Shown here: positions 36,975-45,801 of the stretch, one piece after another
How the letters are laid out: each line of letters starts with the position of its first letter
Position numbering within the stretch: the first letter of the stretch is position 1
DNA from: Borreliella afzelii
Lineage (GTDB): Bacteria > Spirochaetota > Spirochaetia > Borreliales > Borreliaceae
Length of the DNA stretch: 64,000 bases
NCBI RefSeq assembly: GCF_014202295.1
Contig: NZ_JACHGM010000001.1
Coordinates: 124,001 to 188,000, forward strand
Reading direction: 5' to 3'
Notes under the pieces: generated by a model
What the model was told of the DNA's origin: nothing
Database searches by the model: none
The model's input: the letters and a program-made list of their open reading frames with translations, nothing else
Position numbers and translations under genes: made by a program

Positions 36975-38207
36975 ATGAATCTAGGAAAGAATAATCAAAA
37001 TATAATTAAAATTGGTAAAATATTTAAAAAAAACAACTACGAATTATATTTGGTTGGAGGCGCTTTAAGAGACTTGCTGCTTAATAAACAACCTTGTGAT
37101 TTTGATTTTGCAACAAATGCAACTCCCGAAGAAATAATAAAGTTATTTCCAAATAATATTAAAACAGGAATAAAACACGGCACAATTGGTATTATTTTTA
37201 ACAAAAAAATCTTTGAAATCACTACATATAGAATAGAAAAAGAATATGAAAAAAAAAGAGCCCCTAAACAAGTAAAATATACTAAAAATTTAATTAAAGA
37301 TCTTAAAAGAAGAGATTTTACAATCAATGCAATTGCAATGGATATTTTTAACTTTAACATAATAGATTGCTATGATGGAAAAAAAGATCTTAATAAGAAA
37401 ATAATAAGATGTATAGGAAACCCAAATAAAAGGTTTGAAGAAGACGCACTTAGAATACTAAGGGCAGCAAGATTTTCATCCACACTTAATTTTAATATTG
37501 AAAAAAATACTTTAATTTCAATGAAATATAAAAAAGAAAATATTTTAATGATTTCAAAGGAAAGAATAAAAAATGAATTTCAGAAATTGTTAGAAGGTGT
37601 AAATATACAAAAAGGAATTTATTATCTTAAAAAAGTTGATTTTTTTAAAAATTTTTTCAATCTAGAAATAAAAACAAAATTAATCAAAAAAACTGTCCTG
37701 CTTAACAAAGACAAATTTTATCTAAAGGCAATCACTATATTGACAATTGAAAAACCTATAAAAGAACTAAAAGAAAACTTAACTTCACTTAAATTTTCAA
37801 ATAAAGAAATTAAGTTAATTTTATTCTATAGAAGCATAATCGATAATAACAATATTTTTAATGTCAAAAAATTAAGTGATATTAGATATTTGCTTAGTAA
37901 AAGCACAAGAGAACATTATAAAGAAATAATTGATATATACAAGGCACTCAAAGGAAAAAAGAAGAAATATTTATTTATAACAAAAAACATAAAAAGAAAA
38001 AAATTACTAAAAAGTCCCCTCTCTTTAAAAGATTTGAAAATAAATGGTAAAGATATTCAAAATATCATACAAATAGAAGACAAAAATATCGGTAAAATTT
38101 TAAACATACTACTAAGCTATGTAATTGAAAACCCCAAGCTTAATACTAAAAATTATCTTATAAAAAAAATAAAAACCTTAAAGATTAATATCTTCCATAG
38201 CTTTTAA
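36975..38207 (+). CDS. cca: CCA tRNA nucleotidyltransferase / poly(A) polymerase family (class II)
   Basis: Adds CCA to tRNA 3' ends. The class II nucleotidyltransferase head has [13 protein letters not shown], the DxD pair in [29 protein letters not shown] and [12 protein letters not shown], then [15 protein letters not shown]. The basic C-terminal half is divergent. Bacterial poly(A) polymerase I is a close relative and older annotation used pcnA. Because none of the three tRNA genes in this window encodes CCA, CCA addition is required. TATAAT (36959-36964) lies 10 bases before the ATG and there is no Shine-Dalgarno, so the mRNA may be leaderless. The 3' end overlaps rnc by 30 bases. Confidence 0.88.
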   Translation: MNLGKNNQNIIKIGKIFKKNNYELYLVGGALRDLLLNKQPCDFDFATNATPEEIIKLFPNNIKTGIKHGTIGIIFNKKIFEITTYRIEKEYEKKRAPKQVKYTKNLIKDLKRRDFTINAIAMDIFNFNIIDCYDGKKDLNKKIIRCIGNPNKRFEEDALRILRAARFSSTLNFNIEKNTLISMKYKKENILMISKERIKNEFQKLLEGVNIQKGIYYLKKVDFFKNFFNLEIKTKLIKKTVLLNKDKFYLKAITILTIEKPIKELKENLTSLKFSNKEIKLILFYRSIIDNNNIFNVKKLSDIRYLLSKSTREHYKEIIDIYKALKGKKKKYLFITKNIKRKKLLKSPLSLKDLKINGKDIQNIIQIEDKNIGKILNILLSYVIENPKLNTKNYLIKKIKTLKINIFHSF

Positions 38208-38915
38208 AGCTACCTCAGCCGCTCTCATTTCGGCCTCTTTTTTAGATTTGCCCTTTCCATTTGATATAAACTTTTCTCCAACATAAAGTTCAACGCAAAA
38301 AACTTTATCATGATCTGGACCTATTTCCTTGTCTAGCTTATAATTTGGTGAGATTTTATATTTCTTTTGAACATATTCTTGCAACAAACTCTTATAATCT
38401 TTAAAATCTCCCCTATTAAACATCAATCGTATATACATGTCAAAAAGTCCAACCACAAATTCTGTTGCTATTAAAAACCCACTATCAAGATAAATAGCAC
38501 CTACAAAAGCCTCAATAGCATCTGCAAGAATGCCTTTTTTGTTGCGACCATCATTACTCTCCTCTCCCCTGCCAAGCAAAATATAAGAACCAAGATCAAT
38601 CTCTCTAGCAATACTAGATAGGGAATCTTCACTAACAATATAAGATCTAGCCTTACTAAGCTCTCCTTCACTCTTATTTGGATAAGTTTTATAAAGATGA
38701 TCAGTGATAATCAAATTAAGCACAGAATCTCCCAAAAATTCCAATCTCTCATTATTGTCGGATTTTTGATCCAACTCATTAGAATACGACGAATGACTCA
38801 ATGCTGTATTTAATAAATCAAAATTATTAAAATCAATGCTCAAATTTTCCAAAAATTCACTTAATTGAGCTTTTCTTTCATTACTAAAACAAAAATCGGA
38901 AGAATTTTTTTTCAT
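38178..38915 (-). CDS. rnc: Ribonuclease III
   Basis: Cuts double-stranded RNA, including rRNA precursors. The catalytic domain has [19 protein letters not shown] and [13 protein letters not shown] with the metal-binding Glu and Asp. The double-stranded RNA-binding domain spans about 170-245 ([14 protein letters not shown] to [20 protein letters not shown]). I use ATG 38915, which overlaps the acpP stop (TGATG) and has AAAAGG upstream; a TTG one codon earlier is in frame. Length 245. It converges on the CCA enzyme gene. Confidence 0.96.
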   Translation of the reverse strand: MKKNSSDFCFSNERKAQLSEFLENLSIDFNNFDLLNTALSHSSYSNELDQKSDNNERLEFLGDSVLNLIITDHLYKTYPNKSEGELSKARSYIVSEDSLSSIAREIDLGSYILLGRGEESNDGRNKKGILADAIEAFVGAIYLDSGFLIATEFVVGLFDMYIRLMFNRGDFKDYKSLLQEYVQKKYKISPNYKLDKEIGPDHDKVFCVELYVGEKFISNGKGKSKKEAEMRAAEVALKAMEDINL

Positions 38916-39157
38916 CAACCTTTTCTCTTTTTAATAAAATTAACAACATCGCCTACCGTCTCAAATTCATTGGCTTCGTTCTCCGGGATCTTATCATCAA
39001 AAGCCTCTTCAAGCAAATATAAAAGCTCATAAATATCAAGACTATCTGCATTAAGATCCTCAACAAATCTGGAGTCTATAGTAATTTCATCTTCTTTTTT
39101 ATCAAGCTGCTCAGATATAATAGATCTAACCTTGCTAAAAATTTCATCATTATCCAT
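38915..39157 (-). CDS. acpP: Acyl carrier protein
   Basis: An 80-residue acidic carrier. The phosphopantetheine Ser is in [11 protein letters not shown], about residue 36-37. Borrelia lacks de novo fatty-acid synthesis as far as known, so the carrier may serve acyl transfer to lipids. coaD, which makes the precursor of its cofactor, lies 270 bases upstream in the same direction. AAGGAAGG is 7 bases before the ATG. It is coupled to rnc. Confidence 0.95.
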
Positions 39158-39180
39158 GAATATACCTTCCTTGCCACAAA

Positions 39181-39363
39181 CTACAAACTTATTTCTAGAT
39201 ATTGGTTATTTCTATAATATCCGCATTTTAAACAAATTCTGTGTCTCACTACAAGATTACCACAATTAGAACATTCCTGAAATTGTGGAATTTTCTTCCG
39301 CATGTTTATACTACGCCTTGTTCTACTCCTAGATTTTGAAGGCTTAAATTTTGGAACAGCCAT
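39181..39363 (-). CDS. rpmF: 50S ribosomal protein L32
   Basis: 60 residues. [18 protein letters not shown] is the typical basic start. The zinc ribbon CSNCG and CLKCG is intact, so this is the zinc-binding (C+) form. TAGGAG precedes the ATG. The order rpmF-acpP-rnc is common in bacteria. Confidence 0.96.
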
Positions 39364-39395
39364 TACTTTCTCCTACTACTTTTAAACTACATTAA

Positions 39396-39436
39396 ATTAT
39401 CTTAATAATATATATATTAACCAAGTCATTTGTCAA
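39396..39436 (-). promoter_or_regulatory. Promoter region for rpmF-acpP-rnc
   Basis: Two overlapping leftward candidates. P1: -35 TTGACA (39431-39436), 18-base spacer, -10 TATATT (39407-39412). P2: -35 TTGGTT (39419-39424), 17-base spacer, -10 GATAAT (39396-39401). The P1 -35 lies in the last codons of coaD, ending one base before its TGA would be complete. Confidence 0.5.
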
Positions 39437-39917
39437 TAAACTTAGATTTCAATCTATTAAACACCAATTCTGGAACAAAATGAGAAAGATCAACATCCTT
39501 TTTCCTCATCAATTCTTTTACAAAATCTGACCTTACGTATAAATGCTCCGCACTACTTGGCAAAAATATAGTATCAATTTTAAAATTGAGCTTATTATTA
39601 ACAAGATATCTCTCAAACTCTATATCAAAATCATTAAAAGCCCTAATTCCCCTAACAATAAATTTAATAGAATTAATTAATGCATAATCAACAATAAACC
39701 CACTATAACTATCTACAAATACATTTAAAAAATTTAAAGACGAAATAACATCTTTTGTAAGAGTAAACCTCTCAATATCACTTAGCAAATATTTTTTTGA
39801 TTTGTTTTTAGCTACCAAAACAACAACTTTGTCAAAAATAGCCAATGATCTTTTAATTAAATCAATATGACCCCAGGTAATTGGATCAAAAGATCCGGGA
39901 AAAACTGCCACCTTCAT
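39426..39917 (-). CDS. coaD: Phosphopantetheine adenylyltransferase
   Basis: Makes dephospho-CoA from 4'-phosphopantetheine and ATP, the penultimate CoA step. The nucleotidyltransferase motif is [13 protein letters not shown] (TxGH at 15-18), later [16 protein letters not shown] and the C-terminal [16 protein letters not shown] that replaces the common ISSSxVRE. Length 163 is standard. CoA is also the redox thiol handled by CoA-disulfide reductase at 11.5 kb. It starts one base after the upstream gene. Confidence 0.95.
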
Positions 39918-39918
39918 A

Positions 39919-40458
39919 TCAAGAAAGCCTAAACCCTCTATTAATATCTTTAAGAATTTTTTTGCGCCATATTGGTTGTTCTTCTAAATTTTCAAATTCA
40001 ATTTCTTTAATAATCTTGAAATATAAATATTCTCCTCTAGAAGATGTATCCACAATAACAAATTTACCAACACCCTTATAAACTAATTTTTCATTACTTG
40101 AAAGATTATTTTCAACCGTTAATTTGTTGATAACGCAATCAAAATGAACAGGCTTATCTTCATTTTCAACCTTTAAAGACATACTAAAAATAAGATCATT
40201 TATTTTTTTTTCACAAATAGCACAAGCAATATCAAGATTTATTCTTGTTCTAAATTTTATATTTTTTCTTCTAGATTTGCCTTTAAAAACATTTTGTTTA
40301 TCTGCATTCAAAACAGTCAATCTATTATTAAAACTGTTTAACGGAGCAACATTTTGACTTTTACTCTCGGAATTTAATCTTTTATTTTTAACACCATAAA
40401 AACGCTTATTAAATTTTTGAAGATTGCTCCCCTTAAACTTACTTTGAGTATATTTCAA
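39919..40458 (-). CDS. Basic protein with C2HC zinc-binding motif, unknown function
   Basis: About 179 residues, family not recognised. The N-terminal 70 residues are very basic and low in complexity ([12 protein letters not shown] and similar), suggesting nucleic-acid or ribosome contact. Numbered from the longest frame, C81-AI-C84 and H107-FD-C110 would make a small zinc knuckle, followed by a beta-rich segment ([14 protein letters not shown]). I place the start at TTG 40458, 8 bases after AAGGAG; a TTG at 40464 is only 2 bases from it. It is one base upstream of coaD, so co-translation is likely. Confidence 0.7.
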
Positions 40459-40464
40459 AATCAA

Positions 40465-40838
40465 CTCTCCTTAACAATAATAAATAAATATTTACCCTCT
40501 AAAAAATAACAACAAAATTTTAAGGACAAAATTACCTACATAACTTGAAAGTTTTTCAACAAATCAAAATTTTAAATCTTTAGCTTTTAAAATACAAAAG
40601 TGCAATTAAATCTGCATTGAAATTAATAAGAATGATTAATTAATTCTTTTAATCGTAACAAATATAAGATAGAGTTTGACAAAATTATTTTTAAAAAAAT
40701 AAAAGCCTAAATCTTAAACAAAGATTAACAAAACAAAAGATCATTCAAAAAATAATTTTTACTCTTAACCTTAATATAATTTGTTTTATCTTATGACCCA
40801 ATTTACTAAAATATTTAAAATAGCTTAAAAACTAATGC
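40465..40838. other. 374-base intergenic region
   Basis: No open frame of useful length, no RNA gene and no strong hairpin were seen. It holds the ribosome site of the gene to its left and a short dyad TTGAAA-GTT-TTTCAA (40545-40559). It may be a decayed gene remnant or the promoter region for the small Cys/His protein and coaD. Confidence 0.6.
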
Positions 40839-41198
40839 TCAACTTCTTTTAAAATTAAGACGCTCCTTTATCTTCATAGCAGCTTTACCAATTCTATTTC
40901 TCATATAATAAAGCTTTGCCCTTCTGACCTTTCCTCTTCTTAAAACTTCAACTTTTTCTATAATAGGAGAATACACTGGAAAAATTTTTTCAACACCTAT
41001 TCCTGAAGAAATTTTTCTAACCAAAAATGTTTTGCCAATTCCTTTATTTTGAAAAGAAATAATAATTCCTTCAAAACTCTGCAACCTTTCATTATTACCT
41101 TCAATAATTTTATAAACAACCTTCACAGTATCTCCCACATTAAAGACAAAAGCCTCATTTTTCTTATTTTGAGCTTCAATTTTTCTTATCAAATCCAT
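40839..41198 (-). CDS. rplS: 50S ribosomal protein L19
   Basis: 119 residues. [44 protein letters not shown] and [17 protein letters not shown] are the family sequence in order. The start overlaps trmD by 23 bases, as part of the ffh-rpsP-khpA-rimM-trmD-rplS operon. Confidence 0.97.
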   Translation of the reverse strand: MDLIRKIEAQNKKNEAFVFNVGDTVKVVYKIIEGNNERLQSFEGIIISFQNKGIGKTFLVRKISSGIGVEKIFPVYSPIIEKVEVLRRGKVRRAKLYYMRNRIGKAAMKIKERLNFKRS

Positions 41199-41895
41199 TA
41201 TCTTCTCCTATTATCTCTAAATATTTAAGGTATAAATCATATCTATTTTTTTTAGTTTTTTCTATAGCTTTTAAAAGCCTCCAATTCTTTATATTCTCAT
41301 GGTGCCCGGAAACAAGAACCTCTGGAACCTTTATCCCCATAAAATTATAAGGTCTAGTATAATGAGGATATTCAAGTAACCCATTTTTCATACCAAATGA
41401 TTCTTCTAATAAAGAATTGGGATTTATTACTCCATCTAGCAACCTATATATACTATCTATTAAAACAAGAGCTGAAATCTCTCCTGAAGATAAAACATAA
41501 TCTCCAATAGAAATCTCAAAATCAACATACAAATCTATAATACGCTGATCAATTCCTTCATATCTTCCACAAATTATAACAATTTCTTCTTTTTTTGACA
41601 AGGAATACGCTAGCTCTTGGGTATACTTTATGCCAGAAGGACTTAAAAATATTGTTGTTTTCTTGGCAGCTTCTACATGCTCAAGAGCAAAAAACATAGG
41701 CTCAGCCTTTAATACCATCCCAGCACCGCCTCCGTAAGGCAAATCATCGCATCTTTTATGTTTATCTTTTGAAAAATCTCTAACATCAACAAGCTCAAAA
41801 CTTACTATTCCCTTGTTAATAGCTTTTTTCATTATTGAATTTTCAAAAAACGGTTTAATTATTACTGGGAAAAGGGATATAACTGTAAATTTCAT
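41176..41895 (-). CDS. trmD: tRNA (guanine-N1)-methyltransferase TrmD
   Basis: Methylates G37 of tRNAs to prevent frameshifting. The SPOUT trefoil knot is seen as [14 protein letters not shown] and [19 protein letters not shown], with [16 protein letters not shown] earlier. Length 239 is normal. The start shares ATGA with the rimM stop. Confidence 0.97.
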   Translation of the reverse strand: MKFTVISLFPVIIKPFFENSIMKKAINKGIVSFELVDVRDFSKDKHKRCDDLPYGGGAGMVLKAEPMFFALEHVEAAKKTTIFLSPSGIKYTQELAYSLSKKEEIVIICGRYEGIDQRIIDLYVDFEISIGDYVLSSGEISALVLIDSIYRLLDGVINPNSLLEESFGMKNGLLEYPHYTRPYNFMGIKVPEVLVSGHHENIKNWRLLKAIEKTKKNRYDLYLKYLEIIGEDNGFDKKN

Positions 41896-42392
41896 CTTAA
41901 AAGATCTAAAACCTTAAGCTCAATTGTTTTTTCTCCCGCATCTATATTTCCAATATAAATATTCAAAAAGGGAATAAAAAAAAATTTAATACCCACTTTG
42001 ACCTCAAGAAATACATTATTTAAATATTCAAAAAAAGCTACAACTTCCCCTAGCTTTCTATTGTCATTAACAATAGTATAGCCAATTAATTTTCCCAAAT
42101 AATATTCACCTTCTTTCAAGCTCGATGCAAGCGAATCATCAACCCACAATTCAAAACCAATCAAAGGCTTAACTGACTCTGGAGCATCAATCCCTTCAAA
42201 CTTCAAAAATAAAGAATTACTTTTTATATTAACATCTATAACTTTAACTTCAATGGCAAAACCATTGCTTTTTTTCAAAAGAACCTTATTGTTTTTTAGG
42301 TTAATAAAATCACAAAAATTATTGGATATGCTTTTAATCCTAGCATACCCATTAACTCCATAAGACGATAATATCACGCCTTTAATAAACAT
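41892..42392 (-). CDS. rimM: Ribosome maturation factor RimM
   Basis: Assists 30S assembly near S19. The N-terminal domain opens FIKGVILSSYGVNGYARIKS. The PRC barrel (about 95-166) contains YYLGKLIGYTIVN and FFIPFLNIYIGNID, which matches the usual PFV...VPxVD region. Sequence is divergent but position and length (166) support the call. Confidence 0.9.
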   Translation of the reverse strand: MFIKGVILSSYGVNGYARIKSISNNFCDFINLKNNKVLLKKSNGFAIEVKVIDVNIKSNSLFLKFEGIDAPESVKPLIGFELWVDDSLASSLKEGEYYLGKLIGYTIVNDNRKLGEVVAFFEYLNNVFLEVKVGIKFFFIPFLNIYIGNIDAGEKTIELKVLDLLR

Positions 42393-42395
42393 AAA

Positions 42396-42644
42396 TTAAT
42401 CTAAAATTTCCAATTGCACTCGCCTATTGGTCTTGGCAGCACAAGCCCCAAGCAAAGTTCTAATAGCTCGTGCAATACGACCTCGTCTTCCGATTATCTT
42501 GCCTACATCACTTTGAGAAACCCTTAATTCTAAAATAGTTGACTTTTCTCCTTCAATTACATTTAGTTTTACTTCATCTTGCTTATCTACAAGAGACTTT
42601 ACTACAAACTCTATAAGTTCGATCTCATTTCCATACTCTTTCAT
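42396..42644 (-). CDS. khpA: KH-domain RNA-binding protein KhpA
   Basis: 82 residues. A single KH domain with VGKIIGRRGRIARAIRTLL, where GRRG is the RNA-binding loop. KhpA proteins bind many RNAs, often with KhpB. Its ATG touches the rpsP stop, and AGGAGG lies inside the end of rpsP. Confidence 0.93.
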   Translation of the reverse strand: MKEYGNEIELIEFVVKSLVDKQDEVKLNVIEGEKSTILELRVSQSDVGKIIGRRGRIARAIRTLLGACAAKTNRRVQLEILD

Positions 42645-42905
42645 TTAAACCTCCTGACTTTTCGCATTCAAGTTGTTTTTCTTTAAAAGCATTTTTACTG
42701 TATCACTTAAAATTGCTCCCTTGCTTATCCAATCTTTCATTCTATCTTCCTTAATTTTTATTTGGTTTTGCTTTTCAACAGGGTGATAATAACCAAGTTC
42801 TTCAATTGCTCTACCATCTCTAGGAGAAGTAGAATTCATAACTACAATCCTATAATAAGGTCTTTTTTTGGCCCCCATTCTCTTCAATCTTATCTTAACG
42901 CTCAA
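42645..42905 (-). CDS. rpsP: 30S ribosomal protein S16
   Basis: 86 residues. VKIRLKRMGAKKRPYYRIVV is the family start, followed by SPRDGRAIEELGYYHP and WISKGAILSDTVKMLL. It follows ffh by 12 bases. Confidence 0.98.
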   Translation of the reverse strand: MSVKIRLKRMGAKKRPYYRIVVMNSTSPRDGRAIEELGYYHPVEKQNQIKIKEDRMKDWISKGAILSDTVKMLLKKNNLNAKSQEV

Positions 42906-42917
42906 ATTTATTCCTCC

Positions 42918-44252
42918 TTATTTTCCCAAAAGGGCTGCAATCTTATTTTGAAAATCTTTATTTTTCATCTTTTTCATAATCAAAGTTGTTTGACTAAACT
43001 TTTTTATGAGCTTATTAACATCAAAAATAGTTGTCCCACTTCCCAAGGCTATTCTTTTTTTTCTTGAGGGATTGTTCAAAATTACCGGGTTTGTTCTTTC
43101 TTTCTTAGTCATAGAAAGAATAATAGCTTCTTCTCTATTAAAACTTTCTTCACTTAGATTATTGACATTTAACATTGATTTTGAAACACCTGGTAAAAAA
43201 CTTGCAAAATTAGAAAACCCCCCTATTTGTCTTATGCGCTTAAATTGGCTTAAATAGTCTTCAAAATTAAAATTAGCTTTATTAATTTTTTCTTCAAGCC
43301 TAATAGCCTCTTCTTTGTCAACAACACTTTGAACCTTCTCTACAAGACTAACAACATCACCCATGCCAAGAATTCTAGAAGCAATTCTTTCTGGGTAAAA
43401 GGAATCAAGATCTTCAGGTTTTTCTCCAACACCAACAAATTTAATAGGAACTGCACAAATACTTTTAAACGATAGTACAGCACCCCCTCTAGTATCTGAA
43501 TCAAACTTAGAAAATATTGCGCCAGTAAGTCCAACATTCTCATTAAATTCTTTAGCAATATTTACTGCAACTTGCCCCATCATAGAATCTACCACTAAAA
43601 TGGTTTCTGTGGGCTGCAAAATCCCCTTGATTTTTTTTATCTCTTCAACTAATAAAGATTCAACTTCAAGCCGTCCTCTAGTATCAACTATTACAGAGTC
43701 AAAAAACTCAGACTCAGCAAACTTCATAGACGCTTTAACAATTTTAATAGGATCTTTTTCCCCTTCAAGTGAAAATACTGGAACACCTATTTGACTACCC
43801 AGTATTTTTAACTGCTCTACAGCCGCTGCCCTAAATGTGTCAGCAGCTACAAGAAGCACTTTTCTATTTTCTTTTTTAAGCCTTAAAGAAAGCTTAGCAG
43901 ATGTTGTGGTCTTGCCAGAACCTTGAAGTCCAAGCATAAGAATATAAGATTGTTTATTGACAGGATGCAAGCTAAGCTCATAATTTTTGCCTCCCAAAAA
44001 TTTAACAAGATTATCATTGACAATTTTAATAAACTGAGATTTAGGATCAATGCCTCTTAAAACCTTCACTCCCTTGGATTCTTCAATTATAGAATTTAAA
44101 AACCGCCTTATAACTCTTAAGTTAACATCAGCATCAACTAAAGAATTTTTAATAATCTCAATAGCCTCTGCAATGTTTTTATCATTTATTGTAGATTTTC
44201 CAGAAAGATAGTTTATAAAATTTTTAAAATTCGACCCCAAACTTTCAAGCAT
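42918..44252 (-). CDS. ffh: Signal recognition particle protein Ffh
   Basis: The SRP GTPase that takes nascent membrane proteins to FtsY. N domain about 1-90. G1 is GLQGSGKTTTSAKL at 108-121. VAADTFRAAAVEQL is intact. G3 reads D190-T-R-G-R194, where almost all Ffh proteins have DTAGR. G4 is S248-K-F-D251 in place of TKLD. The GDARGGA-type segment is DSDTRGGA. The M domain (about 300-444) is methionine-poor in its middle but keeps IALGSGTTIFDVNKLIKKF, the SRP RNA-binding helix. Length 444 is normal. It is first of the operon through rplS. AAGGG precedes the ATG. Confidence 0.96.
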   Translation of the reverse strand: MLESLGSNFKNFINYLSGKSTINDKNIAEAIEIIKNSLVDADVNLRVIRRFLNSIIEESKGVKVLRGIDPKSQFIKIVNDNLVKFLGGKNYELSLHPVNKQSYILMLGLQGSGKTTTSAKLSLRLKKENRKVLLVAADTFRAAAVEQLKILGSQIGVPVFSLEGEKDPIKIVKASMKFAESEFFDSVIVDTRGRLEVESLLVEEIKKIKGILQPTETILVVDSMMGQVAVNIAKEFNENVGLTGAIFSKFDSDTRGGAVLSFKSICAVPIKFVGVGEKPEDLDSFYPERIASRILGMGDVVSLVEKVQSVVDKEEAIRLEEKINKANFNFEDYLSQFKRIRQIGGFSNFASFLPGVSKSMLNVNNLSEESFNREEAIILSMTKKERTNPVILNNPSRKKRIALGSGTTIFDVNKLIKKFSQTTLIMKKMKNKDFQNKIAALLGK

Positions 44253-44314
44253 TAAAAATAACCCTTATTCTCAATAATAATCTTATCAAATATAAGATAC
44301 AAAAAAAGGCAATA

Positions 44315-45523
44315 TTAATCAATATCTCCTCCTGTCAAATAAAACTTATTAAAAATAACACTAGAAGCAGGTCCAACAACAGAAACTTCGGTATCTAATG
44401 AACTAAGCTTTAGCACTATATTCTCTTTATTGCGCTTTTTAATTTCTTCTTTTAACAAATCAAAAAAAGCTTTTAATTTAAAACTTTGGCCATAAAGTAC
44501 TAAATAATTAAAATCAAGCATTCTTTGAATATTGATAATAATTATTGCTAAGTATTTAACCGTATCCGCCATAATTTTATTTACAAAATCATATTTTTCA
44601 TAAAGAGAAAAAACATCATATATTGTAACCTTTTTTAATCTACCCTCATACTTTTCATAAAGCTCAGGAATCTCACCATTCATAAACTCTTTTGAAATCA
44701 ATCTCTGCAAAGCAAAATTAGATATTAGCATATTAACACAGCCCTTATTACCACAAGTTGGACAATTTTTTTCTCCTTCATAATCAATTATCATGTGACT
44801 AACCATACCTGACTTATTATTATAACCAGGATAAACATTGCCGCCTGACCAAATCGAAAGTTCAGCGGTATCTGTGTAGTCAAAAAACATAATATTATCT
44901 ACATTTTTACCCATAAATTCAGCAAGAGATAAATTCTTGACATAGCTTTCAAGATAAACTGTAAGTGAAAAATATTCTTCAAGTATTCTCTTAACAGGGA
45001 CATCTTTTTCAATCCATGCTCCATAACTGTCATTAACAATACCTGATTCTTTATCTTTTATTAACCCTGTAATACTAAAACCCAAACCAATAAACTTATC
45101 TCTTGAGAAATTATGTTTCCAAATAATTTCTATCATATGATCTTTTATTTTTTCTAAAATATCATAAGCACTAACTGGAGGTTCAAAAGAATGAGTCTCA
45201 CTTATTAAAACCTCGCATTTAAGATTAGCAATACCTATTTGAAAATAATTGCTAGAAATAATAACTCCCATTGAATAAGCATAATCTTTATTAATATCGA
45301 GAAGTATTTCTTTTCGTCCATGTTTTTTAATATCAGACACTCTAGAACCAACTTCAATCAAAAGATTTTCTTTTATCATTTGATTGGTCAAAATAGTAAC
45401 TGCAGCATTTGTTAAGGTCAACTTACGAGCTAAGTCTGTTCTTGAATATTGCATATTCTTCAAACTAAGAAGAATTTTTCTTCTATTGCCACCTCTAATT
45501 GAAACCATATTTTCACCTTGCAT
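44315..45523 (-). CDS. badR: BadR, ROK-family transcriptional regulator
   Basis: 402 residues. A winged HTH (about 8-80: RRKILLSLKNMQYSRTDLARKL, split around SRTDLARK and NAAVTILTNQM) is joined to a ROK domain (about 80-390). The zinc signature is CPTCGNKGCVNML near 255. The ATP-binding DxGGT motif of sugar kinases is replaced by GVIISSNYFQIGIANLK, so catalysis is not expected. BB_0693 BadR is a known repressor of rpoS that responds to host signals; the older name is XylR-1. AAAGGAGG is 6 bases before the ATG. A good promoter lies just upstream. Gene identity is by recall of gene order plus domains. Confidence 0.9.
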   Translation of the reverse strand: MQGENMVSIRGGNRRKILLSLKNMQYSRTDLARKLTLTNAAVTILTNQMIKENLLIEVGSRVSDIKKHGRKEILLDINKDYAYSMGVIISSNYFQIGIANLKCEVLISETHSFEPPVSAYDILEKIKDHMIEIIWKHNFSRDKFIGLGFSITGLIKDKESGIVNDSYGAWIEKDVPVKRILEEYFSLTVYLESYVKNLSLAEFMGKNVDNIMFFDYTDTAELSIWSGGNVYPGYNNKSGMVSHMIIDYEGEKNCPTCGNKGCVNMLISNFALQRLISKEFMNGEIPELYEKYEGRLKKVTIYDVFSLYEKYDFVNKIMADTVKYLAIIIINIQRMLDFNYLVLYGQSFKLKAFFDLLKEEIKKRNKENIVLKLSSLDTEVSVVGPASSVIFNKFYLTGGDID

Positions 45524-45556
45524 AATATACCTCCTTTATTTTTAAAATAAAAAAAT

Positions 45557-45585
45557 ATTATAAAATATCATATTAAAAAAACCAA
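45557..45585 (-). promoter_or_regulatory. Candidate badR promoter
   Basis: -35 TTGGTT (45580-45585), 17-base spacer, -10 TATAAT (45557-45562). It would give a leader of about 27 bases that contains the AAAGGAGG ribosome site. Confidence 0.5.
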
Positions 45586-45720
45586 TACAATATTCTATCT
45601 ATTCTCAAAAGACAAACATGCCTTTATAAGGCTAAAAAATATTTTACATCATAATATAACATTCATAAACTATTAAAAATTCACAGCTTAACAAAAAAAG
45701 GAACAAATTCATTTTTACAT

Positions 45721-45744
45721 AAAAACTCATCAATAAAAATTGAT
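45721..45744 (-). terminator. Possible terminator of fusA2
   Basis: On the minus strand, ATCAAT-TTTT-ATTGAT (45729-45744) is followed by GAG and TTTTT. The stem is only 6 AT-rich pairs, so it is weak. A second short hairpin, GCCTT-ATA-AAGGC, lies further along at 45620-45632. Confidence 0.3.
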
Positions 45745-45801
45745 TGGATTTAAAAAATAATAAACACAAGAAAAACCATTTTACCTTAAAAACCAATAAC
45801 T

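Noticed and set aside
40676-40704. Plus-strand TTGACA with ATAAAA 17 bases on, as a promoter
   Set aside because: No rightward gene or RNA follows; poor -10.
44281-44297. TCTTAT-CAAAT-ATAAGA dyad upstream of ffh as an operator
   Set aside because: Six-base arms are frequent by chance in this composition.
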